A stretch of 33,587 bases of DNA, from positions 1 through 33,587 of the forward strand of contig JAJRSD010000032.1 in the NCBI GenBank assembly GCA_024278975.1. The letters run 5' to 3'. The position numbers and the translations under genes were made by a program. This document shows, one piece after another, positions 7,232-15,973 of this stretch (its first letter is position 1; every line of letters begins with the position of its first letter). The stretch is from Bacteroidota bacterium (GTDB lineage: Bacteria > Bacteroidota > Bacteroidia > Bacteroidales > Prolixibacteraceae). The notes below the pieces were generated by a model. That model saw only the letters and a list, made by a program, of their open reading frames with translations, did no database searches and was not told the origin of the DNA.

Positions 7232-8596
7232 ATGGCTGATAAGAATCAAGCGAGAGATAAATTCGGGTCAAGATTTGGAGTAATAGCAGCCGCAGCCGGG
7301 TCTGCTGTTGGCTTGGGTAATATTTGGAAATTTCCATACATAGCAGGTATTTATGGTGGAGCAGCTTTTTTGTTTGTTTATCTCGCATTTATTTTGGCAA
7401 TTGGGTTGCCTGTTATGCTTTCAGAGTTAATTATTGGGCGTAAATCGCAACGCAATGCTTTTGGCGCGTTTAAAGTTTTAGCACCGGGTACGCCCTGGAA
7501 ATATATCGGAATACTTGGTGTTAGTGCTGCATTTTTAATATTGTCGTTTTATGGAGTTGTTGCAGGTTGGAGTGTACAATATATTATTCTTTCAATACAA
7601 GATGGGTTCTCGAATAGAAGCCCCGAACAAATTGCATCACTTTTTACTACTTTTACTACTTCTCCAATCAGGCCGGTTATTTTGCAACTAGTATTTATGA
7701 TTGCAACCGGTGCAATTGTTATAATCGGGGTAAAAAAAGGAATCGAAAAATATACGAAAATTTTAATGCCTCTTTTGGTGGTAATTTTGGTAGGATTAGC
7801 CATTAAATCAGTTTCTCTCGAGGGCGCAAAAGCCGGGTTAGATTTTCTGTTTAAGCCAGACTTTTCTAAATTAACAGGCGAAGGAGTTTTAAGCGCGCTG
7901 GGTCATGCCTTTTTTACACTGAGCTTAGGAATGGGTACACTCATAACTTATGGCTCTTATATTCAAAAAAATAATAATTTAGTTCGTACAGTTATCGAAG
8001 TTACTCTTGCCGACACAGTAATTGCAATTTTGGCCGGCATTGCAATTTTTCCGGCAGTTTTTGCATTTGGTATCGAGCCAACCGAAGGTCCGGGATTAAT
8101 ATTTGTAACGCTTCCAAATGTATTCCATCAAATGCCGGGTGGTTTTTTATTCTCAATTCTGTTCTTTGTGCTTTTAACTGTTGCCGCACTCACATCTTCT
8201 ATTTCAATATTAGAAGTAGTTGTAGCATATTTCAAAGAAGAGTTTAATATAAGCCGGAAAGGAGCCACGGTTTTGGCAACCATATTAATATCGATGCTTG
8301 GAGTTTTATGTTCATTGTCGATGGGAGTTTTAGAACCGGTTAAAATATTCGGACTAAATTTCTTCGATTTAATGGATTGGATCTCTGCAAACTTGTTGCT
8401 GCCAATTGGCGGATTATTTATAGCACTGTTTATTGGTTGGTTCTTTGGAAGAAAAAAAGTGGAAGAAGAAGTTGCAAATGGCGGGAAATTATCTGGCGCA
8501 CTTTTGTCAGTTTTTATGTTTCTTGTAAAATTTATCGCACCAATTGCAATTGCAATTGTTTTAATGAATAAAGTTGGACTCTTAAATTTTGGATAG
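7232..8596 (+). CDS. Sodium-dependent transporter, NSS/SNF family
   Basis: A 454-residue inner-membrane symporter of the neurotransmitter:sodium symporter family (LeuT fold), which imports an amino acid or amine with Na+. The signature GSAVGLGNIWKFPYIAG lies at about residues 25-42; its unwound TM1 backbone normally binds Na+ and substrate. Eleven or so hydrophobic helices follow, including the FFTLSLGMGTLITYGSY segment of TM6. Many bacterial NSS proteins have 11 rather than 12 helices, and this length fits that type. The C-terminus is hydrophobic. I chose the ATG at 7232 over the TTG two codons upstream. The next gene begins 8 bp after the stop. The substrate cannot be deduced. Confidence 0.9.
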   Translation: MADKNQARDKFGSRFGVIAAAAGSAVGLGNIWKFPYIAGIYGGAAFLFVYLAFILAIGLPVMLSELIIGRKSQRNAFGAFKVLAPGTPWKYIGILGVSAAFLILSFYGVVAGWSVQYIILSIQDGFSNRSPEQIASLFTTFTTSPIRPVILQLVFMIATGAIVIIGVKKGIEKYTKILMPLLVVILVGLAIKSVSLEGAKAGLDFLFKPDFSKLTGEGVLSALGHAFFTLSLGMGTLITYGSYIQKNNNLVRTVIEVTLADTVIAILAGIAIFPAVFAFGIEPTEGPGLIFVTLPNVFHQMPGGFLFSILFFVLLTVAALTSSISILEVVVAYFKEEFNISRKGATVLATILISMLGVLCSLSMGVLEPVKIFGLNFFDLMDWISANLLLPIGGLFIALFIGWFFGRKKVEEEVANGGKLSGALLSVFMFLVKFIAPIAIAIVLMNKVGLLNFG

Positions 8597-8604
8597 CTAC
8601 AAAA

Positions 8605-9699
8605 ATGAGTAATCCCTTTAAACAGGTTGTAAATCAATTTAATAAATATTCCAGATCCGACAGGAATGCAATTTTAATATTAAGCGGTCTTATACTGATT
8701 GTGATTTCTGTAAATGTTGTTCTTAAAAATATTGAGTCGAAGCCAAAATTTGATTCTTCAGAATACGAAAAAATTGTAGCACAGATAGAAACTGCTTTAA
8801 ATGAGAGTTGTAAAGAGCAAAATTTGTTCTGTTTCAATCCTAATACAATTTCCGAAAACCAGCTCGATTCGCTCTTGCTACCTATAAAAATTAAACAAAA
8901 CCTGCTTGCATACCGTAAAGCAGGAGGCATATTTTATTCCGCAAATAGTTTTCGAAAACTATATGGGATCAATGATTCTGTATTTAATGCGATTGAACAG
9001 TATATTATAATTGAAGAAAAGAGACCGAAAAAGGAGCAATCAAAAGTTATTGTTAAAAGGAAAATATCCGGATACTTCGATCCAAATAACGCAGATTTTG
9101 CTGAGTTGAAAAAATTTGGATTTAACAATTATCAGGCAAATAACCTGATTAATTACCGGACTAAAGGAGGTGTTTTTTTTCGTGATGACGATTTACTGAA
9201 AATTTATGGTGTCGATACTGCATTGTATAAAACACTAAAAAGTCATATTCATATTGAACCGCTAATTGAGTTGCCGGCTAAAGCGAAAAATGTTGAAGTT
9301 TATAACATTGAGTTGAATGAGGTTGATTCTATCGGATTGGTTAACTTGCCTGGTATTGGTAAGGTTTATGCCGCACGAATAATTAAATACCGTAATCTTT
9401 TGGGAGGTTACTATTCAAAAAAACAGTTGTTAGAAGTATATAACTTTCCGGAGGAAACATATCGGAATATTGAAAAATATATTGTTATTGATACTGCGCT
9501 AATAAGTAAGGTTCGCATTAATTTTGCAGAATATAAAGATTTGTTAAGACACCCATATTTGAATAAAATGCAAGTTGAGTCTATTTTGAATTATAAAGAA
9601 AAAAATGGTGCTTTCGAGAGTATTGCCGCAATACGGATGGTTTCGGGAATCGACTCGGTTACCTATTCTAAAATTAAATACTATTTTACATGTCGTTAA
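8605..9699 (+). CDS. Membrane-anchored helix-hairpin-helix (ComEA-like) protein
   Basis: A 364-residue protein with a basic N-terminus, one transmembrane segment (about residues 22-40, AILILSGLILIVISVNVVL) and a periplasmic part made of repeated helix-hairpin-helix units. The clearest unit is LVNLPGIGKVYAARIIKYR (near residues 248-266); other diverged units occur at FGFNNYQANNLINYR and near residues 85-105 (KIKQNLLAYRKAGGIF). Such HhH proteins resemble ComEA, which binds double-stranded DNA during uptake, but Bacteroidota have many of these proteins with no proven function. It starts 8 bp after the transporter gene, so the two probably share an mRNA without an obvious functional link. Confidence 0.75.
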   Translation: MSNPFKQVVNQFNKYSRSDRNAILILSGLILIVISVNVVLKNIESKPKFDSSEYEKIVAQIETALNESCKEQNLFCFNPNTISENQLDSLLLPIKIKQNLLAYRKAGGIFYSANSFRKLYGINDSVFNAIEQYIIIEEKRPKKEQSKVIVKRKISGYFDPNNADFAELKKFGFNNYQANNLINYRTKGGVFFRDDDLLKIYGVDTALYKTLKSHIHIEPLIELPAKAKNVEVYNIELNEVDSIGLVNLPGIGKVYAARIIKYRNLLGGYYSKKQLLEVYNFPEETYRNIEKYIVIDTALISKVRINFAEYKDLLRHPYLNKMQVESILNYKEKNGAFESIAAIRMVSGIDSVTYSKIKYYFTCR

Positions 9700-9751
9700 A
9701 AATATTTAATTTGAAATTGTTGCGTAGGATTTGTGATTTTTTTCTTTTAAA

Positions 9752-9782
9752 TTTGATATCAAACGAATATTTTCTAAATTTG
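9752..9782 (+). promoter_or_regulatory. Strong Bacteroidota-type promoter for rpsU
   Basis: TTTG (9752-9755), a 19-bp spacer and TAAATTTG (9775-9782) match the -33/-7 consensus of the Bacteroidota primary sigma factor. The ATG of rpsU is 33 bp downstream, giving a short leader. Confidence 0.7.
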
Positions 9783-9815
9783 CGCCTCAATTTTTAAAAG
9801 TAAAACCGATAGGAA

Positions 9816-10007
9816 ATGATAATTATTCCGGTAAAAGAAGGCGAAAATATTGAAAGAGCCCTAAAGAGGTTCAAGAGAAAATTCGAAAAAACAGGTGTAA
9901 TCAAAGAATTACGCGAACGTAAAAAGTACACAAAACCTTCTATTAGAAGAAGGGAAGAGTTGAAAAAAGCGATTTACGTACAAGGGTTACAGGAGCAGGA
10001 AGACTAA
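9816..10007 (+). CDS. rpsU: 30S ribosomal protein S21 (bS21)
   Basis: A 63-residue, highly basic protein beginning MIIIPVKEGENIERALKRF, the family opening, followed by the KFEKTGVIKELRERK and RRREELKKA helices. bS21 sits on the 30S platform next to the anti-Shine-Dalgarno end of 16S rRNA and is usually required for initiation; in Bacteroidota it has been linked to sequestering that end. It heads the rpsU-xerC-hpf cluster and has a strong promoter of its own. Confidence 0.97.
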   Translation: MIIIPVKEGENIERALKRFKRKFEKTGVIKELRERKKYTKPSIRRREELKKAIYVQGLQEQED

Positions 10008-10043
10008 TTTTTTCAGTTATTCCTGATTTTTTGAAATGAATAA

Positions 10044-10928
10044 ATGAGTTATCAGGAATTGTTCGTCAACTATTTGAAGTATGAGAAGAGATTTTCTTCG
10101 CATACAGTGGTAGCATATAATAATGACCTCGGTCAGTTTGTGCAGTTTTGTACAAAAATGGTCGGGGAATTTAATGTTAATAGGGTAGATGCGAAACTGG
10201 TTCGACATTGGATTGTAAGTTTAATGGAACAGGAACTTTCGCCGCGCTCGGTTAATCGAAAAGTAACCACTGTAAAATCCTTTTACAAATTCTTGATGAA
10301 GGAGCAGATAGTTGAAAACAATCCGGCAATTAATTTGCCTCTTCCCAAAATTCGGAAGAAATTACCAAATTTTGTTGGAGAAAATAATTTGCACCATTTA
10401 TTAGACGATGGTTTTTTTGCTGATGATTTTTGTGGTGTTCGCGATAAGTTAATTATTGACTTACTTTATGGAACGGGAATTCGGCTGTCAGAATTATTAA
10501 TGTTAAAAGACAGTGATTTTAATACCAACGAGTTTCTGATTAAGGTTCTGGGCAAACGTAATAAAGAACGGATAATTCCATATCCAAAAAATATAAATAA
10601 TTTGCTTGAGCATTACGTTAAACTTAGAAACTAACAAGTAGAAACAGAAACATCGCAATTGTTGGTAACAGAAAAAGGAAAACCTGTTTATGCAAAGTTA
10701 ATTTACAGGGTAGTAAAAAATAACCTTTCTAAAGTTACATCGTTAGAAAAAAGAGGACCACATGTGTTGCGACATAGTTATGCAACTCATTTGTTAAATA
10801 ATGGGGCAGACTTAAATGTAGTAAAAGAATTATTGGGACATTCAAATTTAGCAGCTACTCAGGTTTATACTCATACAACCTTCGAGAAGTTGCAAGGTAT
10901 ATATAAACAAGCCCACCCAAGGGGTTAA
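10044..10928 (+). pseudogene. xerC: Tyrosine recombinase XerC interrupted by an in-frame TAA
   Basis: Read through, this is a normal-length tyrosine recombinase of 294 residues that resolves chromosome dimers at dif. The N-terminal core-binding domain (residues 1-95) and the first catalytic part (TGIRLSELL with the first Arg, then the Lys-bearing hairpin GKRNKER) lie before a TAA at 10632-10634. The second part ([12 protein letters not shown] with His-x-x-Arg, [14 protein letters not shown] with the His and the nucleophile Tyr) continues in the same frame from 10635. No frameshift is involved: one codon after RN is TAA instead of a sense codon. All catalytic residues are otherwise intact, so the change is recent, a sequencing error, or subject to read-through. 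Gene order (rpsU before, hpf after) supports the xerC name. Confidence 0.85.
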
Positions 10929-10940
10929 AACAGTTTTATT

Positions 10941-11243
10941 ATGGAAGTAAAAATAAATACAGTGCATTTTAATGCAGATCAAAAATTGATGGATTTTGTA
11001 AATAAAAAAGTAGCAAAACTTGATACTTTTTTTGATGGTATCATCAATTCTGATGTAACATTAAAGGTGCTAAAGCCAGAGGCAACTAAAAATAAAGTTG
11101 CTGAATTAAAAGTTTCAATCCCTTCTGCAGGGTATTTGTTTGCAAAAAAAGAAGCCGACTCTTTCGAAGAAGCAACTGATTTAGCAGTAGATGCAATACG
11201 CAAACAACTAGGTAAATATAAAGAGAAACTTAAAAGTAAATAA
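10941..11243 (+). CDS. hpf: Ribosome hibernation factor HPF/RaiA family
   Basis: A 100-residue short-type ribosome-associated inhibitor. It begins with MEVKINTVHFNADQKLMDFV, the family beta-strand and helix, then the DVTLKV and KVAELKVSIP strands and a final helix (EEATDLAVDAIRKQLGKYKEKL). Short HPF/YfiA proteins bind the 30S decoding region in stationary phase and stabilise 70S or 100S ribosomes. It has no C-terminal dimerisation extension, so it is not the long form. It starts 12 bp after the xerC reading frame, in the conserved rpsU-xerC-hpf order, and is followed by tRNA genes. Confidence 0.92.
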   Translation: MEVKINTVHFNADQKLMDFVNKKVAKLDTFFDGIINSDVTLKVLKPEATKNKVAELKVSIPSAGYLFAKKEADSFEEATDLAVDAIRKQLGKYKEKLKSK

Positions 11244-11504
11244 ATTATTAAGATTGCCCCTTTTATTCTTAGTTTTTTAAATAAATATTTTTACATTTGC
11301 AAACCCATTTTAGGGACGTTCAGGAAACAGTAGTATTTAGAGTAGTTTGACACGAAATAAAGGCGTTTTGAGAGTTTTTATAAATCGCCGGATTTAAGAG
11401 AAAGAGCATAAAAAAATACTTTAAATGAATGTGAAATGTATTTTTTACGTGTTGTTTCCAGAAGTATTGTAGTTTGTGCAGCATTTTTGCAGAGTGAAAT
11501 ATAA
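11244..11504 (+). other. Leader region upstream of tRNA-Gly, no gene seen
   Basis: These 261 bp hold no plausible coding sequence. A -7-like box, TACATTTG (11292-11299), could start a transcript about 200 nt before tRNA-Gly. A weak GGCG/CGCC hairpin lies around 11362-11385. A small RNA or long leader is possible, but nothing identifies one. Reading frames on the other strand here simply cross the tRNA. Confidence 0.4.
11292..11299 (+). promoter_or_regulatory. Candidate -7 box for the tRNA-tuf transcript
   Basis: TACATTTG matches TAnnTTTG. It is the best promoter match between hpf and tRNA-Gly. The -33 region is weak. Confidence 0.4.
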
Positions 11505-11577
11505 GCGGGAATAGCTCAGTTGATAGAGCATTAGCCTTCCAAGCTAAGGGTCGCGGGTTTGAGTCCCGTTTCCCGCT
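11505..11577 (+). tRNA. tRNA-Gly(TCC)
   Basis: A 7-bp acceptor stem GCGGGAA/TTCCCGC, D-stem GCTC/GAGC, anticodon stem TTAGC/GCTAA with loop CTTCCAA (anticodon TCC, 11538-11540), T-stem GCGGG/CCCGT with loop TTTGAGT, and discriminator T. CCA is not encoded. It is part of the tRNA-tuf group typical of Bacteroidota. Confidence 0.95.
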
Positions 11578-11582
11578 CACTT

Positions 11583-11617
11583 GAGATTGGAGTTGAAGTT
11601 TCTTTAACTCCCATCTC
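11583..11617 (+). repeat. Hairpin between tRNA-Gly and tRNA-Thr
   Basis: GAGAT-T-GGAGTT pairs with AACTCC-C-ATCTC, giving 11 bp with one mismatch, and is followed by TTT. It may help processing or weakly attenuate transcription between the two tRNAs. Confidence 0.45.
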
Positions 11618-11630
11618 TTTATGTATTAAT

Positions 11631-11702
<72 letters not shown>

Positions 11703-11743
11703 CAAATGATTTAAAAAAAAATAATAAATTAAAATTTAGAGTT

Positions 11744-12931
11744 ATGGCTAAAGAACATTTTAACAGGAACAAAGACCATGTCAATATCGGCACTATCGGC
11801 CACGTTGATCATGGAAAAACTACTTTGACCGCCGCCATTACTATGGTATTGGCAAAAAAAGGTTTTTGTGAAATCAAATCTTTTGATTCAATTGACAATG
11901 CTCCTGAAGAAAAAGAGAGGGGTATTACTATTAACACTGCTCACGTTGAGTACGAAACTGCAACAAGACACTATGCTCACGTAGATTGTCCGGGACACGC
12001 GGATTACGTTAAGAATATGGTAACTGGTGCTGCTCAAATGGACGGAGCTATTATTGTTGTTGCTGCAACTGATGGTCCTATGCCACAGACTCGCGAGCAC
12101 ATCCTTTTGGCACGTCAGGTAAACGTTCCGAGATTAGTTGTATTCATGAATAAAGTGGATATGGTTGACGACGATGAGCTTTTAGAACTTGTTGAAATGG
12201 AAATTCGTGAACTTTTGGATTTCTATGAATATGACGGTGATAATACTCCTGTTATTATGGGTTCTGCTCTTGGTGCAATGAACGGTGAAGAAAAATGGGA
12301 AGATAAAATTATAGAGCTAATGGATGCGGTTGATTCATGGATTCCGCTTCCTGAACGTGATGTTGATAAATCATTCTTGATGCCTGTTGAAGATGTATTC
12401 TCGATTACAGGTCGTGGTACAGTTGCAACCGGTCGTATCGAAACTGGTGTAGTACATACTGGCGACGAACTTCAGTTAATTGGTTTAGGTGCCGAAGGAC
12501 GTAAAACTGTTTGTACAGGTGTTGAAATGTTCCGTAAGATTTTAGATGATGGACAAGCTGGTGATAACGTAGGTTTATTACTTCGCGGTGTTGATAAAAA
12601 CGAAATCAAACGTGGACAAATTTTAGCTGCTCCAGGTTCAATTACACCACATACCAAATTTAAAGCTGAGGTTTACGTATTGAAAAAAGAAGAAGGTGGA
12701 CGTCACACTCCATTTCATAACAAATACCGTCCTCAATTTTATATTCGTACACTTGACGTAACTGGCGAAATTACTTTAGAAGAAGGTCGCGAAATGGTTA
12801 TGCCAGGCGATAATGTTACAGTTAATGTTGAATTAATTTATCCTGTTGCAATAAATATTGGTCTTCGTTTCGCAATTCGCGAAGGAGGACGTACAGTTGG
12901 TGCAGGTCAGATTACTGAAATTCTCGATTAA
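11744..12931 (+). CDS. tuf: Elongation factor Tu
   Basis: A 395-residue translational GTPase that delivers aminoacyl-tRNA to the ribosomal A site. All G-motifs are present: GHVDHGKT (P-loop), the switch region ending [14 protein letters not shown] (G3) and NKVDM (G4). Domains 2 and 3 follow, with the tRNA-binding segment [13 protein letters not shown] and the C-terminal [11 protein letters not shown]. The length is standard. It lies behind two tRNAs, as in many Bacteroidota. Downstream are a GC-rich hairpin and a tRNA remnant, then secE. Confidence 0.98.
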   Translation: MAKEHFNRNKDHVNIGTIGHVDHGKTTLTAAITMVLAKKGFCEIKSFDSIDNAPEEKERGITINTAHVEYETATRHYAHVDCPGHADYVKNMVTGAAQMDGAIIVVAATDGPMPQTREHILLARQVNVPRLVVFMNKVDMVDDDELLELVEMEIRELLDFYEYDGDNTPVIMGSALGAMNGEEKWEDKIIELMDAVDSWIPLPERDVDKSFLMPVEDVFSITGRGTVATGRIETGVVHTGDELQLIGLGAEGRKTVCTGVEMFRKILDDGQAGDNVGLLLRGVDKNEIKRGQILAAPGSITPHTKFKAEVYVLKKEEGGRHTPFHNKYRPQFYIRTLDVTGEITLEEGREMVMPGDNVTVNVELIYPVAINIGLRFAIREGGRTVGAGQITEILD

Positions 12932-12959
12932 TTTCGAAAAGATATAAATGTATATATGT

Positions 12960-12980
12960 CCCGGGCTTTTATAGTCCGGG
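12960..12980 (+). terminator. tuf: GC-rich hairpin after tuf
   Basis: CCCGGGCT pairs with AGTCCGGG (8 bp including one G-T) around a TTTAT loop. It is not followed by a proper T-run, so it may be a weak terminator, a pause site or an mRNA-end stabiliser, letting some transcription continue into secE. Confidence 0.5.
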
Positions 12981-12987
12981 GCTATTT

Positions 12988-13048
12988 ACGGATGAAACTT
13001 AAATTAGGAAGTGGTTTTAAACAGTAAGTTCGAATCTTACCTTCCGTA
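12988..13048 (+). pseudogene. tRNA remnant lacking the anticodon arm (tRNA-Trp position)
   Basis: The ends are tRNA-like: ACGGATG pairs with CTTCCGT (one mismatch) as an acceptor stem, and GTAAG/CTTAC with loop TTCGAAT is a perfect T-arm. ACTT/AAGT can form a D-stem. Between the D-stem and T-stem only 11 nt (GGTTTTAAACA) remain where about 21-22 are needed, so there is no anticodon arm and no decoding triplet. In related genomes a tRNA-Trp usually occupies the tuf-secE gap, so this is probably its decayed or internally deleted copy. It could still be recognised by RNase P and serve as a processing mark. Confidence 0.65.
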
Positions 13049-13069
13049 CAAAATAAGGAATATTCTATA

Positions 13070-13261
13070 ATGAAATTATTAAATTACTTACAAGAGGCTT
13101 ATGATGAACTTGTACATAAAGTTACATGGCCTACTTGGAAAGAGCTACAAAGTAGCGCATTGGTTGTAATGGTTGCTTCCTTTATTATATCACTTGTAAT
13201 TTTCGCTATGGATCTAACATTTAGAAACATAATGGATTTTACTTACGGATTATTTTATTAA
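13070..13261 (+). CDS. secE: Preprotein translocase subunit SecE
   Basis: A 63-residue single-span SecE. The amphipathic helix (LLNYLQEAYDELVHKVTWPT) carries the conserved VTWPTW motif, followed by one transmembrane helix (about residues 29-48) and a short tail. SecE clamps SecY in the protein-conducting channel. It is 20 bp ahead of nusG, the usual pairing. Confidence 0.95.
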   Translation: MKLLNYLQEAYDELVHKVTWPTWKELQSSALVVMVASFIISLVIFAMDLTFRNIMDFTYGLFY

Positions 13262-13281
13262 TTAGAATCCTTTAGATCAAA

Positions 13282-13830
13282 ATGAGCGAAAATAGTAAGA
13301 AATGGTATGTTCTTCGTGCAATAGGAGGCAAGGAGAAGAAGGTAAAAGAATATATCGATAACGAAATTGCAATTGGTGATTTAAAAGGGTTCGTAGATCA
13401 GGTTCTCATTCCAACAGAAAAAGTGTATCAAATCCGAAATGGTAAAAAAATTAGTAAGGAACGAAATTTTTTCCCAGGATATATTTTAATCGAGGCTGCA
13501 TTAGTGGGTGAAGTTACACACACACTACGAAATTTTCCAAATGTAATCGGGTTCTTAGGCGACACCAAAGGTGGAGATCCGGTTGCAATAAGGCAGGCAG
13601 AAGTAAATAGAATCTTGGGACGAGTTGATGAACTTGCTGAGACTGAAGAGGAAATGAACATTCCATATGTTGTGGGAGAAACTGTAAAAGTAATTGATGG
13701 ACCATTTAACGGCTTCAACGGAACTATCGAAGATATTAACGAAGAGAAGAAGAAGTTGCAGGTAATGGTGAAGATTTTTGGACGTAAAACTCCTTTGGAA
13801 CTTAGCTTTATGCAAGTCGAAAAGGAATAG
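13282..13830 (+). CDS. nusG: Transcription termination/antitermination factor NusG
   Basis: A 182-residue protein. The N-terminal NGN domain begins KKWYVLRAIGGKEKKVKEYI and includes ERNFFPGYILIEA. The C-terminal KOW domain starts at about residue 126 (VGETVKVIDGPFNGFNGTIEDI). NusG binds the RNA polymerase clamp, increases processivity and couples to ribosomes or Rho. It has no insertion and is of standard length. It lies between secE and rplK. Confidence 0.97.
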   Translation: MSENSKKWYVLRAIGGKEKKVKEYIDNEIAIGDLKGFVDQVLIPTEKVYQIRNGKKISKERNFFPGYILIEAALVGEVTHTLRNFPNVIGFLGDTKGGDPVAIRQAEVNRILGRVDELAETEEEMNIPYVVGETVKVIDGPFNGFNGTIEDINEEKKKLQVMVKIFGRKTPLELSFMQVEKE

Positions 13831-13849
13831 TAACGCATAAGTATTTATT

Positions 13850-14293
13850 ATGGCAAAAGAAATTGCTGGATTAATTAAATTACAGATTAAAGGTGGTGCA
13901 GCTAATCCTTCACCACCGGTGGGACCAGCATTAGGTGCCAAGGGTGTTAATATTATGCAGTTCTGCAAACAGTTTAACGGGCGAACACAAGACCAAATTG
14001 GTAAGGTGCTCCCAGTTATTATTACTGTTTATGCAGACAAATCGTTTGATTTCATAATTAAACAACCTCCGGTAGCAGTGCAATTGCTCGATGCAGCAAA
14101 GTTAAAAAAAGGATCGCCAGAACCACATGTTACTAAAGTGGCGTCGGTATCCTGGGATCAAGTTAAAGAAATTGCCGAAGGCAAAATGGTTGACTTGAAT
14201 TGTTTTACTGTTGAATCAGCAATGAAAATGGTGGCTGGAACTGCCAGAAGTATGGGAATTACCGTTAAAGGTAGTTCACCATTCAATAACTAA
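13850..14293 (+). CDS. rplK: 50S ribosomal protein L11
   Basis: A 147-residue protein. The Pro-rich N-terminal domain ([16 protein letters not shown]) and the rRNA-binding C-terminal domain (about residues 75-140, with AGTARSMGI) are intact. L11 forms the GTPase-associated centre with 23S rRNA and is involved in stringent-response sensing. Confidence 0.98.
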   Translation: MAKEIAGLIKLQIKGGAANPSPPVGPALGAKGVNIMQFCKQFNGRTQDQIGKVLPVIITVYADKSFDFIIKQPPVAVQLLDAAKLKKGSPEPHVTKVASVSWDQVKEIAEGKMVDLNCFTVESAMKMVAGTARSMGITVKGSSPFNN

Positions 14294-14306
14294 TAAATCT
14301 TTTACG

Positions 14307-15002
14307 ATGGGCAGAATTACGAAAAATAGAAAAGCTTCTTTGGAAAAACTCGAAAAAGACAAAGCATATTCTATCGAGGAAGCAGCAGAATTGGTTAAGG
14401 AAATTACTCATGCCAAATTTGATGCTTCTGTTGACATTGATGTTAGACTTGGAGTTGACCCGAGAAAAGCTAACCAGATGGTTAGAGGCGTTGTTTCGTT
14501 ACCCCATGGAACTGGAAAAGAGATACGCGTTTTGGCAATGGTAACTCCTGAAAAAGAACAGGAAGCCAAAGATGCCGGAGCAGATTTTGTAGGTTTAGAT
14601 GAATACATCGAAAAAATAAAAGGTGGCTGGACGGATATTGACGTGATTATTACTATGCCTCCGGTTATGGGAAAAGTTGGGCAGTTGGGTCGTATTTTAG
14701 GTCCTCGCGGATTAATGCCGAACCCTAAAAGTGGTACCGTAACTATGGAAGTTGGTAAAGCCGTTAGCGAAGTCAAACAAGGTAAAATCGACTTTAAAGT
14801 CGATAAATTTGGTATTGTTCATACATCTATCGGTAAGGTATCTTTTACCGCCGATAAGATTAAGGAGAATGCCATTGAGTTTATGAATATGATTAATAAA
14901 CTTAAACCTTCGTCTGCCAAAGGAACCTACATCAAAAGTGTCTATATCTCTAGTACCATGAGCCCTGGTATTGAAGTAGAATCGAAGTCGTTTATAGACT
15001 AA
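14307..15002 (+). CDS. rplA: 50S ribosomal protein L1
   Basis: A 231-residue L1-stalk protein of normal length, with [18 protein letters not shown] (residues about 129-146), the family signature, and the C-terminal strand region. It binds 23S rRNA at the E-site and can repress its own operon in other bacteria. It starts 13 bp after rplK. Confidence 0.98.
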   Translation: MGRITKNRKASLEKLEKDKAYSIEEAAELVKEITHAKFDASVDIDVRLGVDPRKANQMVRGVVSLPHGTGKEIRVLAMVTPEKEQEAKDAGADFVGLDEYIEKIKGGWTDIDVIITMPPVMGKVGQLGRILGPRGLMPNPKSGTVTMEVGKAVSEVKQGKIDFKVDKFGIVHTSIGKVSFTADKIKENAIEFMNMINKLKPSSAKGTYIKSVYISSTMSPGIEVESKSFID

Positions 15003-15014
15003 AAATGAGAAATT

Positions 15015-15533
15015 ATGAAGAGTTCAGAAAAACAAGTTATTATAAATAATTTACAAGAACAAATTGATTCATACAATCATTTTTACTTGGCCGACATTAG
15101 CGGTTTAAATGCTGAAGATACCAGTGATTTAAGGAGACTATGTTTTAAACAAGATGTAAAACTGATTGTTGTTAAGAATACTCTACTACGTAAAGCTCTT
15201 GAAAGTTCTGAAAAGAACGCCGATGAACTTTACGATGCACTTAAGGGAAATATATCAGTAATGTTTACCGAAAACGGGAATGTTCCTGCTAAATTGATTA
15301 AAGACTTCACTAAAACACATAACAAGCCTGTATTAAAGGCAGCTTATGTCGAAGAATCAATTTATATAGGAGCAGATCAACTAGATGTTCTGGTTGCCGT
15401 TAAATCGAAAAACGAACTTATTGCTGATGTTATTGCTCTATTACAATCACCAATGAATACTCTGCTTTCGCAGTTAAAATCGGGTGGTGATATAATACAT
15501 GGTGTTCTTGATACACTGAAAGAGAAAGAATAA
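15015..15533 (+). CDS. rplJ: 50S ribosomal protein L10
   Basis: A 172-residue stalk base protein. The N-terminal rRNA-binding part has YLADISGLNAEDTSDLRRL and VVKNTLLRKAL. The C-terminal helix (about residues 135-170) recruits L7/L12 dimers. It starts 12 bp after rplA and ends 31 bp before rplL, so L10 and L7/L12 are likely made together. Confidence 0.97.
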   Translation: MKSSEKQVIINNLQEQIDSYNHFYLADISGLNAEDTSDLRRLCFKQDVKLIVVKNTLLRKALESSEKNADELYDALKGNISVMFTENGNVPAKLIKDFTKTHNKPVLKAAYVEESIYIGADQLDVLVAVKSKNELIADVIALLQSPMNTLLSQLKSGGDIIHGVLDTLKEKE

Positions 15534-15564
15534 TTTTTTTTGAAATAATTTAAAAAGTAATAAA

Positions 15565-15942
15565 ATGGCAGATTTAAAACAGCTTGCAGAAGAGTTGGTA
15601 AATTTAACTGTTAAAGAGGTTAACGAATTAGCTGGTATTCTTAAAGACGAATATGGTATTGAACCAGCTGCCGCTGCAGTAGCAGTAGTAGGACCAGCCG
15701 CAGGCGATGGCGAAGAAGCTGCTGCTGAGCAAACAGAATTTGACGTGATTATTAAGGCAGCAGGTCAATCAAAACTTGCAGTTGTAAAACTCGTTAAAGA
15801 ATTAACCGGTCTTGGTTTAAAAGAAGCTAAAGCAGTTGTAGATTCAGCTCCTAAAGCAATTAAAGAAAAAGTTTCTAAGGACGAAGCTGAAGCTCTTAAA
15901 AATCAGTTGGAAGAAGCTGGAGCCGAGGTTGAAGTTAAATAA
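15565..15942 (+). CDS. rplL: 50S ribosomal protein L7/L12
   Basis: A 125-residue protein with an N-terminal dimerisation helix ([19 protein letters not shown]), an Ala/Glu-rich hinge (about residues 37-55) and the globular C-terminal domain ([19 protein letters not shown], then [16 protein letters not shown]) that contacts translation factors. A structured hairpin with a T-run follows before rpoB. Confidence 0.98.
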   Translation: MADLKQLAEELVNLTVKEVNELAGILKDEYGIEPAAAAVAVVGPAAGDGEEAAAEQTEFDVIIKAAGQSKLAVVKLVKELTGLGLKEAKAVVDSAPKAIKEKVSKDEAEALKNQLEEAGAEVEVK

Positions 15943-15973
15943 CGCATCAGACCTTTTCTTAAAAGGGTTATAT

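Noticed and set aside
8128-8637. 169-codon minus-strand frame opposite the NSS transporter
   Set aside because: It is antisense to a well-conserved membrane protein and reads as a shadow of its codons.
10632-10634. Recoding of TAA as a sense codon in this organism
   Set aside because: Many intact genes in the window (for example the PurL-like gene, rpsU and rplL) end in TAA at the expected length.
10659-10928. Separate small integrase gene starting at TTG
   Set aside because: It is in the same frame as the upstream xerC part and supplies exactly the missing catalytic half, so it is one gene with a nonsense codon.
11320-11580. 86-codon minus-strand frame ending in a SNPRPLAWKANAL-type peptide
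   Set aside because: This is the well-known false frame obtained by translating the antisense strand of a tRNA-Gly gene.
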